DNA of 42,950 nucleotides from an uncultured Prevotella sp. (GTDB taxonomy: Bacteria > Bacteroidota > Bacteroidia > Bacteroidales > Bacteroidaceae). The stretch lies in contig CAMWVS010000021.1 in the NCBI GenBank assembly GCA_947177775.1, positions 1 to 42,950 on the forward strand, written 5' to 3'. Positions 17,838 to 26,171 of this stretch are shown here, in pieces. Each line of letters starts with the position of its first letter. The stretch's first letter is position 1. The notes below the pieces were generated by a model. It was not told the DNA's origin. It ran no database searches and saw only the letters and a list, made by a program, of their open reading frames with translations. Both the position numbers and the translations under genes were made by a program.

Positions 17838-19393
17838 AGCGAGAACAGTCCTGATTTTGATATTGTCAACTGAAAGCCGTAGTTGTTTCCGAGAATACGG
17901 CCGAAATCCATTGCATACGCACCCTTGAGGCTCCAGCCGGCAAGTCTGCCTGCTTCAGGGAAAACATATTTAGCCTCAACCATAAAGCTGCTGTTGTTCT
18001 TTTTCTTCGTGAAAGGCCTTTCGTATGTGCCCAATCCCTCCTGCCACGTTCCCAGCAGGCGGTAGCTCAGATTTTCCGTGAATTCGCCGTCAATACCGAG
18101 ATGGAAAGCCATAAAGCGGCTGTCAGCCACACGGATTTCCCCGTCCTCGTTGTAGATTGGCGAACTGTATAGCGGGTTGCCGATCACCTGTCCCCAGTGC
18201 TGCCAGCCCGTGAATATGCTGTGATTATAGAAGTTGTCGTTACCACTGGTGTGTTCGCTGATGGACTTCGTGTGGTCATGATAGACCGGACCGCTCTGAT
18301 ATTTAGTATAAAGATATTCAAACACGATGTTTCTCACCCAGCGCCCTGTGTACATATTGATCTCCACGCCAAGCATCATGTCCTTGAAGTCATACAGCAT
18401 ATACTTGCGTTTCTTCCTCACGTTCCATTCCTCTCCCGTCCCATAGCCGTCATAGTCGAGCTGGAACATGGCCGAATGGTCCTCAAAATACTTATCGGCA
18501 TAGACGCTCATGCCCCACGTATTTCCCTTGTAGTTCAGACGTATGAGCCAACTGCCGAGCTGATTGCCCTCAAAATTCTGATATGTCGTCTCCGTAGCGT
18601 CGGCACCACCGGGCAACAGAGCCTGCCACATCGCTTTCAGTCCGGAACCGTTTTTGACCGCTTCCATTTCTCCGTTGCCGACCGGACGATATGCCGTTCC
18701 GCCGAATGTTGATGCCATTTCCAGTCCCAGTTCCACCGAGAACGGACAGAACCGATAGTCGTTTCCTATCTTCAGATAGCCGGCCTTGCTGTGAAACATG
18801 ACGTTGTCGGCATATTTGCTCTTCCTGTCCGTGAACTCGTGCTGCCAGTTGTCGTCCGTCATGCGGCCGTAGGCGATATGACCTTTCAGGCTCAGCCATC
18901 CTTTAGTCAGCGGGATCTCCCAATAGTTTGGCAGAGCGAGTCGTGCCTGCGGTATCGGGCGGGCATTGATACCGAACGTCTGGCTGCCGCTGGACAGCCG
19001 GTTGTTCTTCAGCTCCATGGGCCATTCTTTGCTGCCGACGGTCAGCACACCGTGAAGCCACCGCCCTTCGACGTATGCCTGTTGCACGACGGCACGGCTC
19101 GTGAAATGGTAGGCCGCAGCCACATCCACTCCATAGCCGACGCCCCAGCGTCTCAGGGTGTCCGTTCCGAGTGGTCTCTCAACCGACGCACGCAGATATC
19201 CGTTCGCTTTTTCCAGCGAACTGAGGCCGTGCCTGTTGGCGTTGAGCCACAGCGGGGTCTTGTCCGACGACAGCGTCGCCTGCATCTCCACGCCATAGCG
19301 CAAGTTCTCAAAAAGCCCTTTACGTTCGCCTTCCTGAGGGAAAGCCTGCAGGCCTGCCATCATGAAAGACATTATAACAATAGTTCTTTTCAT
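17834..19393 (-). CDS. capsule assembly protein, Wzi family (outer-membrane beta-barrel)
   Basis: 519 residues with a signal peptide (first 20, ending LQAFPQ) followed by alternating beta-strand sequence. Recognisable Wzi-like stretches are GVEMQATLSSDKTPLWLNAN near the mature N-terminus, QQAYVEGRWLHGVLTVGSKEW, and LPNYWEIPLTKGWLSLKGHI. Wzi proteins sit in the outer membrane and help retain capsule at the surface. Its position beside the sugar transferase, on the other strand from the synthesis genes, completes the locus with an anchoring function. Confidence 0.85.
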   Translation of the reverse strand: MKRTIVIMSFMMAGLQAFPQEGERKGLFENLRYGVEMQATLSSDKTPLWLNANRHGLSSLEKANGYLRASVERPLGTDTLRRWGVGYGVDVAAAYHFTSRAVVQQAYVEGRWLHGVLTVGSKEWPMELKNNRLSSGSQTFGINARPIPQARLALPNYWEIPLTKGWLSLKGHIAYGRMTDDNWQHEFTDRKSKYADNVMFHSKAGYLKIGNDYRFCPFSVELGLEMASTFGGTAYRPVGNGEMEAVKNGSGLKAMWQALLPGGADATETTYQNFEGNQLGSWLIRLNYKGNTWGMSVYADKYFEDHSAMFQLDYDGYGTGEEWNVRKKRKYMLYDFKDMMLGVEINMYTGRWVRNIVFEYLYTKYQSGPVYHDHTKSISEHTSGNDNFYNHSIFTGWQHWGQVIGNPLYSSPIYNEDGEIRVADSRFMAFHLGIDGEFTENLSYRLLGTWQEGLGTYERPFTKKKNNSSFMVEAKYVFPEAGRLAGWSLKGAYAMDFGRILGNNYGFQLTISKSGLFSL

Positions 19394-19560
19394 TCTCTAC
19401 ATTTACTATTCGTATTGTATTTTTTATGAGCAACAATTCCTCTTATGCAGCCCCGTCCACACCAGATGCGTCTGATGCTCTTCGGATGCACTGCACTATG
19501 GGCATCCCTGCTGTGACAATCAGCTGCTTACATTTCCCAAAGTGAACTGTCACTATGCTG

Positions 19561-19568
19561 CAAAGGTA
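19561..19568 (-). promoter_or_regulatory. Bacteroidota -7 box for the Wzi-like gene
   Basis: TACCTTTG on the minus strand, exact TAnnTTTG. It implies a leader of about 160 bases before 19393, which contains a short GGATGC/GCATCC inverted repeat (about 19482-19505). Confidence 0.55.
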
Positions 19569-19620
19569 CGTAAAAAAAATCAAAAAAAGCGGTCTCAATA
19601 TGCTGAAAAAGCGTAAGATA

Positions 19621-19653
19621 GGGATTTTCCCCGCGCCGTTTAGGGAAAATCCC
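19621..19653. promoter_or_regulatory. operator-like inverted repeat between divergent promoters
   Basis: Perfect 11-bp arms GGGATTTTCCC (19621-19631) and GGGAAAATCCC (19643-19653) around an 11-base spacer. The right arm abuts the -33 region (CTTG, 19653-19656) of the rightward promoter. No T-tract follows, so a protein-binding site is more likely than a terminator. In the 19394-19775 spacer I see only this repeat, the two promoters and the leader. Confidence 0.5.
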
Positions 19654-19676
19654 TTGCCGGTAACGTTTTTTTGATG

Positions 19677-19684
19677 TTACTTTG
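19677..19684 (+). promoter_or_regulatory. -7 box for the Ser/Thr/Arg-rich secreted protein gene
   Basis: TTACTTTG, seven of eight matches to TAnnTTTG, with CTTG (19653-19656) exactly 20 bases upstream as the -33 element. Confidence 0.5.
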
Positions 19685-19775
19685 CAGCAGAAGAAAGACT
19701 TTCCGCCGCCACAGCCGCTGATGGTCTGAAAGAGAAAAATAACTGAAGTTGAACAATAACAAAACCAATGAGATT

Positions 19776-20858
19776 ATGAAACGGATGATTATGACAATAA
19801 TGGCAATACTGACGATAGCAGTATCAGCCGGTGCCATGAGCTACGAGCAGGCACGTCGCGAAGCCCTCTTCCTGACGGACAAGATGGCCTACGAGCTCAA
19901 CCTCGACGACAGGCAGTATGACGCCGCCTACGAGATAAACCTCGACTATCTCATGGGAGTCACCGGCCGCAACGACGTTTACGGCGCATACTGGTCACGC
20001 CGCAATCTGGACCTGAGCTACGTCCTTCTGGACTGGCAGTGGAACGCTTTCTGCGCAGCCACATATTTCTACCGTCCGCTCTACTGGAGCGCCGGCTACT
20101 GGCATTTCGGAATCTACGCACGCTATCCGCGACGCGACTACTTCTATTTCAGCCGTCCTACCGTCTACCTGTCCTATCGCGGGGGCCACAGCTGGCGGAG
20201 CAACGGAGGCCGCAGCTATTATAAGACCCGCCACGACATCCGACCGCAAGCCGACCGCCATCATGGTCTGCGCGACCGCTGGAACAGCGGTGACACGAAG
20301 CGCAACAACGGTAACGGCTTCAACAGTTCGACCCGTGTGACCGTCAACAACAACGACCGCCATAATACCTCCGCGCGCCCAAACACGGGCAGCAGCAAGA
20401 CCGGTGGCTCGTTCAGCGGAAGCCGTTCGTCAGAGACTACCCCCCACAAGTCCGCCAGCTCGTCCACAAGTTCGGGAAGCAGGACCGGAGGGTCGTTCGG
20501 AACGTCGCGCACAACCGGCCGTAACGTGACTACCGGGACATCATCGTCCGTCAGAACCGCGACCAGCGCCGGAACACGCTTCTCTACGGCATCGCAGGTC
20601 GAAAAGTCGTCAACCGTCAAGAGTTCTTCCAGCGTCCGCAACACCAGCATACGGCCGGCCACATCGTCCGTCCGCACCAGCGGAACGACTGTCAGAAGCA
20701 GCAACTCTTCCGTGCGCAGCAGCGGCATGTCATCCATGCGCAGCAACAACACATCGTCAGTGAGAAGCGCCGGAAACTCTTCGCGGACACAATCGTCCCA
20801 CCATGCTTCTTCCGGCAGCGGAGCCAAGACGTCGGGGAGCTTCGGCGGCCACAGATAA
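19776..20858 (+). CDS. secreted protein with Ser/Thr/Arg-rich low-complexity C-terminus, unknown function
   Basis: 360 residues with the start at 19776 (MKRMIMTIMAILTIAVSAGA), which puts the signal peptide at the N-terminus; an ATG at 19749 would add nine residues. The mature N-terminal part (about 20-150) is rich in Tyr, Trp and Phe (YELNLDDRQYDAAYEINLDY, WSAGYWHFGIYARYPRRDYF) and looks folded. From about residue 165 the chain is low-complexity: repeated Ser-Ser-Val-Arg, Thr-Gly-Gly-Ser-Phe and Arg-Ser-Ser segments. This could be a flexible, strongly basic surface tail. I do not recognise a characterised family. It converges with the next gene, 11 bases between stops. Confidence 0.75.
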   Translation: MKRMIMTIMAILTIAVSAGAMSYEQARREALFLTDKMAYELNLDDRQYDAAYEINLDYLMGVTGRNDVYGAYWSRRNLDLSYVLLDWQWNAFCAATYFYRPLYWSAGYWHFGIYARYPRRDYFYFSRPTVYLSYRGGHSWRSNGGRSYYKTRHDIRPQADRHHGLRDRWNSGDTKRNNGNGFNSSTRVTVNNNDRHNTSARPNTGSSKTGGSFSGSRSSETTPHKSASSSTSSGSRTGGSFGTSRTTGRNVTTGTSSSVRTATSAGTRFSTASQVEKSSTVKSSSSVRNTSIRPATSSVRTSGTTVRSSNSSVRSSGMSSMRSNNTSSVRSAGNSSRTQSSHHASSGSGAKTSGSFGGHR

Positions 20859-20869
20859 TCCCCTGCTCT

Positions 20870-21379
20870 TCAAGAGAGTTCAAGAACCCTGACTTCAGCA
20901 TTGTCCATGCGCGGGATGCGGTTCATCGGAAGATTGTGGAAGACAGCCTGAACGGCTTTGTTTATTATACCGTGACCCACGGCCAGCACACGCTGGCCGT
21001 GGTGTTTTGTTTTTATATAGTCAAGAAATGCGGCCGCCCGCTCCATCATCTGTTCCAGCGTCTCTATATCGTCCGGCCAAGGCTCATCCTTCAGGTCGGG
21101 AATGAACCGGCCCGTAAATCCTCCCCAATCGCGCTCGCGCAACAACGGTGTTGTCTCGACCGCCATGCCACGCCTTCCGGCCACTGCCGCTGCCGTATCT
21201 ACAGCACGCTTCAGGTCGCTCGCCACTATGGCATCCAACCGTTCTTCCGACATCGAGTCTGCCAGCATGCGCGCCTGCTCCACGCCTCTGTCAGTCAGCC
21301 GCCCCTGTGTCTGTCCCTGCATGATCTGCGCCACATTATCTTCTGTCTCACCGTGGCGCACGAGAAATAGCGTCGTCAT
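20870..21379 (-). CDS. histidine phosphatase superfamily protein (phosphoglycerate-mutase-like)
   Basis: 169 residues, start chosen at the ATG at 21379; a TTG two codons upstream is less likely. The RHG motif (FLVRHGETEDN, catalytic His9 with Arg8), the following GRLTDRGVEQARMLA, and the late AVGHGIINK carrying the second His identify the family. It is a cytosolic phosphomonoesterase; substrate cannot be fixed (phosphoserine, cobalamin precursors and sugar phosphates are all known in the family). It has its own promoter divergent from the DUF308 gene. Confidence 0.88.
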   Translation of the reverse strand: MTTLFLVRHGETEDNVAQIMQGQTQGRLTDRGVEQARMLADSMSEERLDAIVASDLKRAVDTAAAVAGRRGMAVETTPLLRERDWGGFTGRFIPDLKDEPWPDDIETLEQMMERAAAFLDYIKTKHHGQRVLAVGHGIINKAVQAVFHNLPMNRIPRMDNAEVRVLELS

Positions 21380-21398
21380 AAGCAATGTTTTTATTATG

Positions 21399-21406
21399 CA
21401 AAAGTA
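21399..21406 (-). promoter_or_regulatory. -7 box for the histidine phosphatase gene
   Basis: TACTTTTG on the minus strand, exact TAnnTTTG, about 20 bases before the chosen start. Short leader. Confidence 0.55.
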
Positions 21407-21439
21407 CTAAAAAGATTTCTCACTTACAGCCATATTCAT

Positions 21440-21447
21440 TATTTTTG
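21440..21447 (+). promoter_or_regulatory. -7 box for the DUF308 membrane protein gene
   Basis: TATTTTTG, exact TAnnTTTG, with TTTC (21416-21419) 20 bases upstream. About 33 bases before the ATG at 21481, which supports that start over the upstream in-frame one at 21385. Confidence 0.6.
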
Positions 21448-21480
21448 CAACACATAGTAATCAAACAACATTTACATATT

Positions 21481-22128
21481 ATGAAAGTATTACAGAGTTC
21501 TATCTTCCGAGCCGCATGCTCCGTCATCGTCGGAGCGATGCTCATCAAATACCCGGCTGACACGGCCACATGGCTCGTCATTGCCATGGGGGTATTGTTC
21601 CTGTTGTCAGGTGTCATTTCGTGCGCAGTCTACATCAGCGCCCGACGCAAGAACGACGGCATAACCGTACTCGACACCAACGGCAAGATTATTTCCAGCG
21701 GAACCCCGCCATTCCCGATAGTCGGCGTCGGCAGCATAATCCTCGGATTCCTGCTGGCTCTGCGCCCCCATTTCGTCATGGGTGCAATGGGATATATCTT
21801 CGGAGCCATACTCATTCTCGGCGCCATCAACCAGATTGTCAGCCTGATTTCGGCCGGACGCGTGCGCCGCATTCCCGTGGTATTCTGGATATGTCCGGTC
21901 GTTATTCTCTTAGTGGGCCTGATTGCCGTCATAAACCCCATCTGGATTGCCAGCGCACCGCTCGTGATTCTCGGATGGTGCCTGCTTCTCTATGGAGTGA
22001 CCGAGGTCATCAACGCTTTGAAAATCAACGCTGACCGCCGACGCTTCGAGCAGCTCATGAAACAGGCTTCCATCAGCAATGCCTCCAACCCCGGAGACAA
22101 CGAATATAACGACGGAAAAGAGAAGTGA
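21481..22128 (+). CDS. DUF308/HdeD-like membrane protein
   Basis: 215 residues with the start at 21481 (MKVLQSSIFRAACSVIVGAM), downstream of the mapped promoter. Six hydrophobic helices in three pairs, with Gly-rich turns (IVGVGSIILGFLLALRPHFV, GLIAVINPIWIASAPLVILG), match the DUF308/HdeD repeat pattern. HdeD is an acid-stress membrane protein in E. coli; the molecular role of the family is unclear. The C-terminal 35 residues are polar and cytoplasmic. Apparently monocistronic. Confidence 0.82.
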   Translation: MKVLQSSIFRAACSVIVGAMLIKYPADTATWLVIAMGVLFLLSGVISCAVYISARRKNDGITVLDTNGKIISSGTPPFPIVGVGSIILGFLLALRPHFVMGAMGYIFGAILILGAINQIVSLISAGRVRRIPVVFWICPVVILLVGLIAVINPIWIASAPLVILGWCLLLYGVTEVINALKINADRRRFEQLMKQASISNASNPGDNEYNDGKEK

Positions 22129-22157
22129 AACACACTCACAGCCTATAACGGCTTCAT

Positions 22158-22412
22158 CTCTGTAGGGGCATAATCTTGGCTTTGTCTACCTGCCGGCGTG
22201 TTGACATTCAGCGCTTGTCCGGGGTGGAGAAAACAGGATTATGCCCCTGTTGACAGAGTGTTTGGAATCGAATATGAATGTGTGACCATTGACGCGGTTG
22301 CGCCCGCGGCCTCATCCGGGTATCGCATTCAAAACTGAATTTAAATATGTGCCAACCACACAGATGCGCCCCGGAGGGACTGCGAGCGCACTGCCCCTCC
22401 GGGGCGCAACCG
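22158..22412. repeat. cluster of nested inverted repeats in the 22129-22467 spacer
   Basis: Three separate perfect inverted repeats occur here. AGGGGCATAATC (22164-22175) pairs with 22237-22248 and is extended by CTCTGT/ACAGAG (22158-22163, 22253-22258). CGGTTGCGCCC (22295-22305) pairs with 22402-22412. GCGCCCCGGAGGG (22366-22378) pairs with 22395-22407. The last two share a right arm, so they are mutually exclusive structures. No gene is seen. The spacer lies between the convergent DUF308 and C10 protease genes. Confidence 0.7.
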
Positions 22413-22467
22413 TCCCAGACTCCTGTGAAAACCTTAGCGGAATATCACTTCAAGTTCCAGATAAACC

Positions 22468-24504
22468 TTATTTCTTCACAACTTTCTTCCCGCCTACGAC
22501 ATATATTCCGGCCGGCAGCGTTGAGAGAGCTTCCGACGCAGGAACCCCGCGGCGCAACAGCGTGCCCGCCATGCTGTAGACATCAACCTTGGCAGCAGAC
22601 TGTCCGTTGGCAGAAACCACCGTTCCGGATATGCCCGACGGTTCAACAACCCTGAAGACAATGGCATTTGATGCATCAGGCGAAAGTATTTCGCCTGTAG
22701 TATAGTCCATAAGCACCAGACCATATTCATTTCCGGCGGTCAGGCTCTTTGACAAGTCGCCACGCATGACGAATTCTCCCGTCTCACCGGCGTTCATCGA
22801 GATATTGGTCATGAGATAGTCCAATATGGAGTTATCATTCAGATTCACCACATAGCCGGCAATCTGTCCGTCGGTCACTTTCGATGCCGATGAGAGGCTG
22901 AAATGAACTTCAACATTGTCAGCCGTCGTAGTGTTGTCGCCATTACTTCCAACGTATGTATTGCCTACGAGCATCAGCGACGGTCTGTTGCCGGTCACCG
23001 TGATACGCGGAATCCTCATGCCTACCGGCAAACGCACCCGCTGCCATCCATCCGCAGAATAGGGAGCACGATATACGGGAATAACCTCATATTCGCCGTT
23101 GACCGGCACACAGTCGGCCACAAACGGAAGGCCGCCCCAACCCTGAGCCGTATTGAGTGATGCCATAGTAACACGCGTATAGTATTCCTCACCCGTGGAT
23201 GTACTTCTGAACATCATACCCATATCCACGTCCACCGTCAGCGCCGAATAGCTGAAGATTCCACCTACGAGGTAAATCGTTTCGTCACGCGTGACCGAAC
23301 CGTAATTATACGGCAACGAATAGCCGTCGGGGCAAGCCAGGACTATGGCCGGCCTGGAATTCTCGCGGGCCTTCTCCACACCGAAGAGACATCCCTGACC
23401 CTCGGTGAAGCCATAGCCCACAGTACCGCCGCCCGTTCCTGTTCCTTCCGGATTGAGCGCACCGGCGCCGGTTATGAGGAAATCACCGTCATAGACTCCT
23501 TCCCATCCCCAGTTGAAGTGATAGAATCCGTTGCCGCTATATCCGTCGCAGACAAATGCGTGGCCTTCGTTTTTCACCGTCACACCGGAATAATAGACCG
23601 GACGGCCCGCAGCCAGCTCTCCGTAGACCATTTCCTCCCACTCGCTGTCAGTATAGAAAGCACGCTCCTCATAACGGATTCCTGCATCATAGCCGAAATA
23701 GTTTATCAAAGCCCCGCCGACATAAATGCTGGATGCCCCCGAAGCACTCGGACCATAGTCCATGTTGACACTGACGCCACAGTGATACATCAGCTTGGCA
23801 ACGGCATTTTTCTGGGAAGTTGTAGAGAATACGGTGTATCTGTTTGCCATCTTGTCCCATTCATATTCAGTCGAACCGAAATCCGCGCTAAGCGTAATGC
23901 CGCTGGATGTCCGGTAGCTGTGGGAGCCTGTTCCCACCTCCGGCCAACGGTGACAATGCATAATCTGAGCCATGGCCGTGGCCACACATCCTGTAACGGA
24001 ATGTTTTCCGGAAACCATCGGACATTCTTTATTATAAGGATCACTCTGTCCCCACTGCGTTGAAAGCAGACGTGAGATCAGCGGCCGTTCCTCTGCTGCC
24101 TCGCGCCGGATGGGGTTTCCCGTGCGCACGGCATCGGTGATGTTCGTCTCATACTGGCTCAGCCACCATTTCATGGCCTCAGGAGCGCGGTCGTAGTCGA
24201 ATTCTCCGCTGTCAACATGGCCGAGAACGGCCGGAGCGAGGTCGTCGGCACTGACAATGAGGAAGCCCCCTCCATCGGTTTCGCTGCCATTGAAAACATA
24301 GTAGCAGTTGACTCCGTCACGGACGCCGGTGTAAGCCAGCTTTAAGCCACCGTCGGAAAGCGACGGCACCCTGAAGCGGAGACCGCCGCCGCCCGAACGC
24401 ACACCGGCAAGCGCCTCTTCCGGTGTGAGTTGGCGTGCCACGGCTTCCGTTGCACAGATTGCGGCCGCGAGTACAGCGGCCGAAAACACTATCAGTCTTT
24501 TCAT
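22468..24504 (-). CDS. C10-family cysteine protease (streptopain/interpain-like), secreted with T9SS-like C-terminal domain
   Basis: 678-residue secreted protease. Signal peptide (1-23, ending ATEAVARQ); inhibitory propeptide (about 24-140) containing GGGFLIVSADDLAPAVLGH; catalytic domain (about 140-390) with Cys173 in SVTGCVATAMAQIMHCHRW, His315 in NEGHAFVCDGY and the downstream YHFNWGWEG. A beta-rich middle (about 400-590) precedes a final domain VDVYSMAGTLL...LPAGIYVVGGKKVVKK, the usual end of T9SS cargo in Prevotella. Such enzymes (interpain A, SpeB) degrade host proteins, including complement and immunoglobulin. No -7 box is seen close upstream. It lies 130 bases after uridine kinase, and I saw nothing recognisable between. 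Confidence 0.93.
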   Translation of the reverse strand: MKRLIVFSAAVLAAAICATEAVARQLTPEEALAGVRSGGGGLRFRVPSLSDGGLKLAYTGVRDGVNCYYVFNGSETDGGGFLIVSADDLAPAVLGHVDSGEFDYDRAPEAMKWWLSQYETNITDAVRTGNPIRREAAEERPLISRLLSTQWGQSDPYNKECPMVSGKHSVTGCVATAMAQIMHCHRWPEVGTGSHSYRTSSGITLSADFGSTEYEWDKMANRYTVFSTTSQKNAVAKLMYHCGVSVNMDYGPSASGASSIYVGGALINYFGYDAGIRYEERAFYTDSEWEEMVYGELAAGRPVYYSGVTVKNEGHAFVCDGYSGNGFYHFNWGWEGVYDGDFLITGAGALNPEGTGTGGGTVGYGFTEGQGCLFGVEKARENSRPAIVLACPDGYSLPYNYGSVTRDETIYLVGGIFSYSALTVDVDMGMMFRSTSTGEEYYTRVTMASLNTAQGWGGLPFVADCVPVNGEYEVIPVYRAPYSADGWQRVRLPVGMRIPRITVTGNRPSLMLVGNTYVGSNGDNTTTADNVEVHFSLSSASKVTDGQIAGYVVNLNDNSILDYLMTNISMNAGETGEFVMRGDLSKSLTAGNEYGLVLMDYTTGEILSPDASNAIVFRVVEPSGISGTVVSANGQSAAKVDVYSMAGTLLRRGVPASEALSTLPAGIYVVGGKKVVKK

Positions 24505-24634
24505 AATAAATCTTATACTATTAAGTAATTCCTTGATACTTTTAGTTTATACAGAAAAACATTACGGATGACTCACATGATATTTTTCAGCATAAACCCC
24601 ATCTATAACTCTATTATCAGTAATTGATTCCTTT

Positions 24635-25258
24635 CTAATCCCTGCGCACCTTCGTCACTATGCCCTCGATGTATGCCTTCAGGATATTTATTCCGGTCTT
24701 GTTCTCTCCTCCGAGCGGAACGATGAGGTCGGCATACTTCTTCGTCGGTTCTATGAACTGCTCGTGCATGGGCTTGAGCACTTTCAGATAGCGGTCAATA
24801 ACCATATCGACGGTGCGTCCGCGCTCGATGACATCACGCTGGATGTTGCGTATCAGACGCTCGTCGGAGTCGGTATCTACAAATATCTTCAGGTCCATCA
24901 TCTCGCGCAGCCGCTTGTTGAGCAGCGTCATGATGCCTTCTATGATGATTACGGGCTTTGGTTCGACATGTATTGTCTCCGGCTCACGGTTGCACTTCAG
25001 GTATGAATAGGTGGGCTGCTCAACGGCCTCACCGGCCTTAAGCATCTTGACGTGTTCCGTGAGCAGTTTCCAGTCGAAAGCGTCCGGATGGTCGAAGTTG
25101 ATTGCATGACGCTCCTCGTCGGTCATCCCTGTCGTATCGTTGTAGTACGAGTCAAGCGGCACCACTGCCACATAATGAGGCGGAAGCGCCTCGGCTATTC
25201 TTTTCACAACGGTGGTCTTTCCTGAACCTGTGCCACCGGCTATTCCTATTATTGTCAT
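24635..25258 (-). CDS. udk: uridine kinase
   Basis: 207 residues, the standard length. The P-loop GIAGGTGSGKTT (5-16), VVPLDSYYND, FDHPDAFDW, RDVIERGR and the late VPLGGENKTGINILKAYIEG are uridine/cytidine kinase motifs. It phosphorylates uridine and cytidine with ATP or GTP in pyrimidine salvage. It sits 37 bases downstream of the glycosylase-like gene on the same strand and may be co-transcribed with it. Confidence 0.95.
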   Translation of the reverse strand: MTIIGIAGGTGSGKTTVVKRIAEALPPHYVAVVPLDSYYNDTTGMTDEERHAINFDHPDAFDWKLLTEHVKMLKAGEAVEQPTYSYLKCNREPETIHVEPKPVIIIEGIMTLLNKRLREMMDLKIFVDTDSDERLIRNIQRDVIERGRTVDMVIDRYLKVLKPMHEQFIEPTKKYADLIVPLGGENKTGINILKAYIEGIVTKVRRD

Positions 25259-25295
25259 AATCGAAAATATGTTATGTATTTATTAATTTCTAATT

Positions 25296-25868
25296 TCACT
25301 TCATGCCCAGCCAGGAAAAGACTTCGTCATAGAAACCGGCCTTGCGTTCGGGACTCATCGGATAAGCACGCGACGAACTGGGCATACGGTAGAGACGCAC
25401 TTGACGGCCGTCAAAGCAGAACTCCGAATACATACCGACACGAGGTTCGGCTATGGCATAATGACGGCAGAAAACGGTGGTCGCCAACTGGCCGGCAGTT
25501 ATGACTGCACGACACTGCGGAAGACTGCGCAACATTCCGTCTAAATCTGATTCTTCGACAATCTCAAGATCCTTGTCCGATGCCGTGTTCTTGGTCCGGC
25601 GCACACGCAGGGCCGTGTCGAAGAGGGCAATCCCCTTGTCGTCAAGAAACGGGATGATGGCGTCAAGGTCGAAACGCTTTTCCTCCTCCAGAAGGAAATG
25701 GGTCTTGTCGTCAAAAAAGCAGATTCCGAAAATGCGCCACATGTCGTTCTGATAGTTTGGATAATAGAACGGCATGCACCAGCGTTTTTCTGCCGGTGGG
25801 AAAGTACCGAGCATCAGCAGACGGGCCGATGGCGGAAGAAACGGAGTGAAAGGATGGGTCTCTGTCAT
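25296..25868 (-). CDS. uracil-DNA glycosylase superfamily protein (SMUG2/MUG-like)
   Basis: 190 residues. MLGTFPPAEKRWCMPFYYPN near the N-terminus is the active-site loop region of this branch. The C-terminal MPSSSRAYPMSPERKAGFYD provides the second substrate-binding loop. Related Bacteroidota proteins are annotated as uracil or deoxyinosine glycosylases acting on deaminated bases in DNA repair. The exact substrate is uncertain because the general-base residue is not the canonical one of family 1. A near-consensus -7 box (TAACTTTA, 25895-25902, minus strand) lies just upstream. Confidence 0.8.
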   Translation of the reverse strand: MTETHPFTPFLPPSARLLMLGTFPPAEKRWCMPFYYPNYQNDMWRIFGICFFDDKTHFLLEEEKRFDLDAIIPFLDDKGIALFDTALRVRRTKNTASDKDLEIVEESDLDGMLRSLPQCRAVITAGQLATTVFCRHYAIAEPRVGMYSEFCFDGRQVRLYRMPSSSRAYPMSPERKAGFYDEVFSWLGMK

Positions 25869-25938
25869 TGATAAGTTTCGGAATACGGATTCTTTAAAGT
25901 TACGGGACTATTGGAAGAGAACACGGATAAAACACGAA

Positions 25939-25996
25939 AACGCGAAGACACAAAGGCCGTTATCTGTTTGCAGACGTCTCTCTGTGGCTTCGCGTT
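25939..25996. repeat. imperfect hairpin in the 25869-26171 spacer
   Basis: AACGCGAAG (25939-25947) and CTTCGCGTT (25988-25996) are perfect arms, continued inward with mismatches (ACACAAAG against CTCTGTGG). It may be a dispersed intergenic repeat or a terminator for the nuclease gene. Apart from this and the near-consensus promoter box I see nothing else in the 303-base spacer. Confidence 0.4.
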
Positions 25997-26171
25997 CTGA
26001 CGCTCATGCTATTGCGGCAATATGCCTGAAGTCGCGGCATCAAGAGAAATTTCCATATCTCCTCGCTGTTTTTTATGTTTTCATCCCGGGACATATCAGA
26101 TATGCGGATTTTTTCTTCCGGTCTTACATAGACACGGCCCTTTGTCTGCCCTCCCGAGAAATCCTTTAATT

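Noticed and set aside
20261..20827. Minus-strand frame of 188 residues opposite the Ser/Thr/Arg-rich gene
   Set aside because: Leu/Val/Asp low complexity mirrors the Ser/Arg codons on the other strand. The plus strand has signal peptide and promoter.
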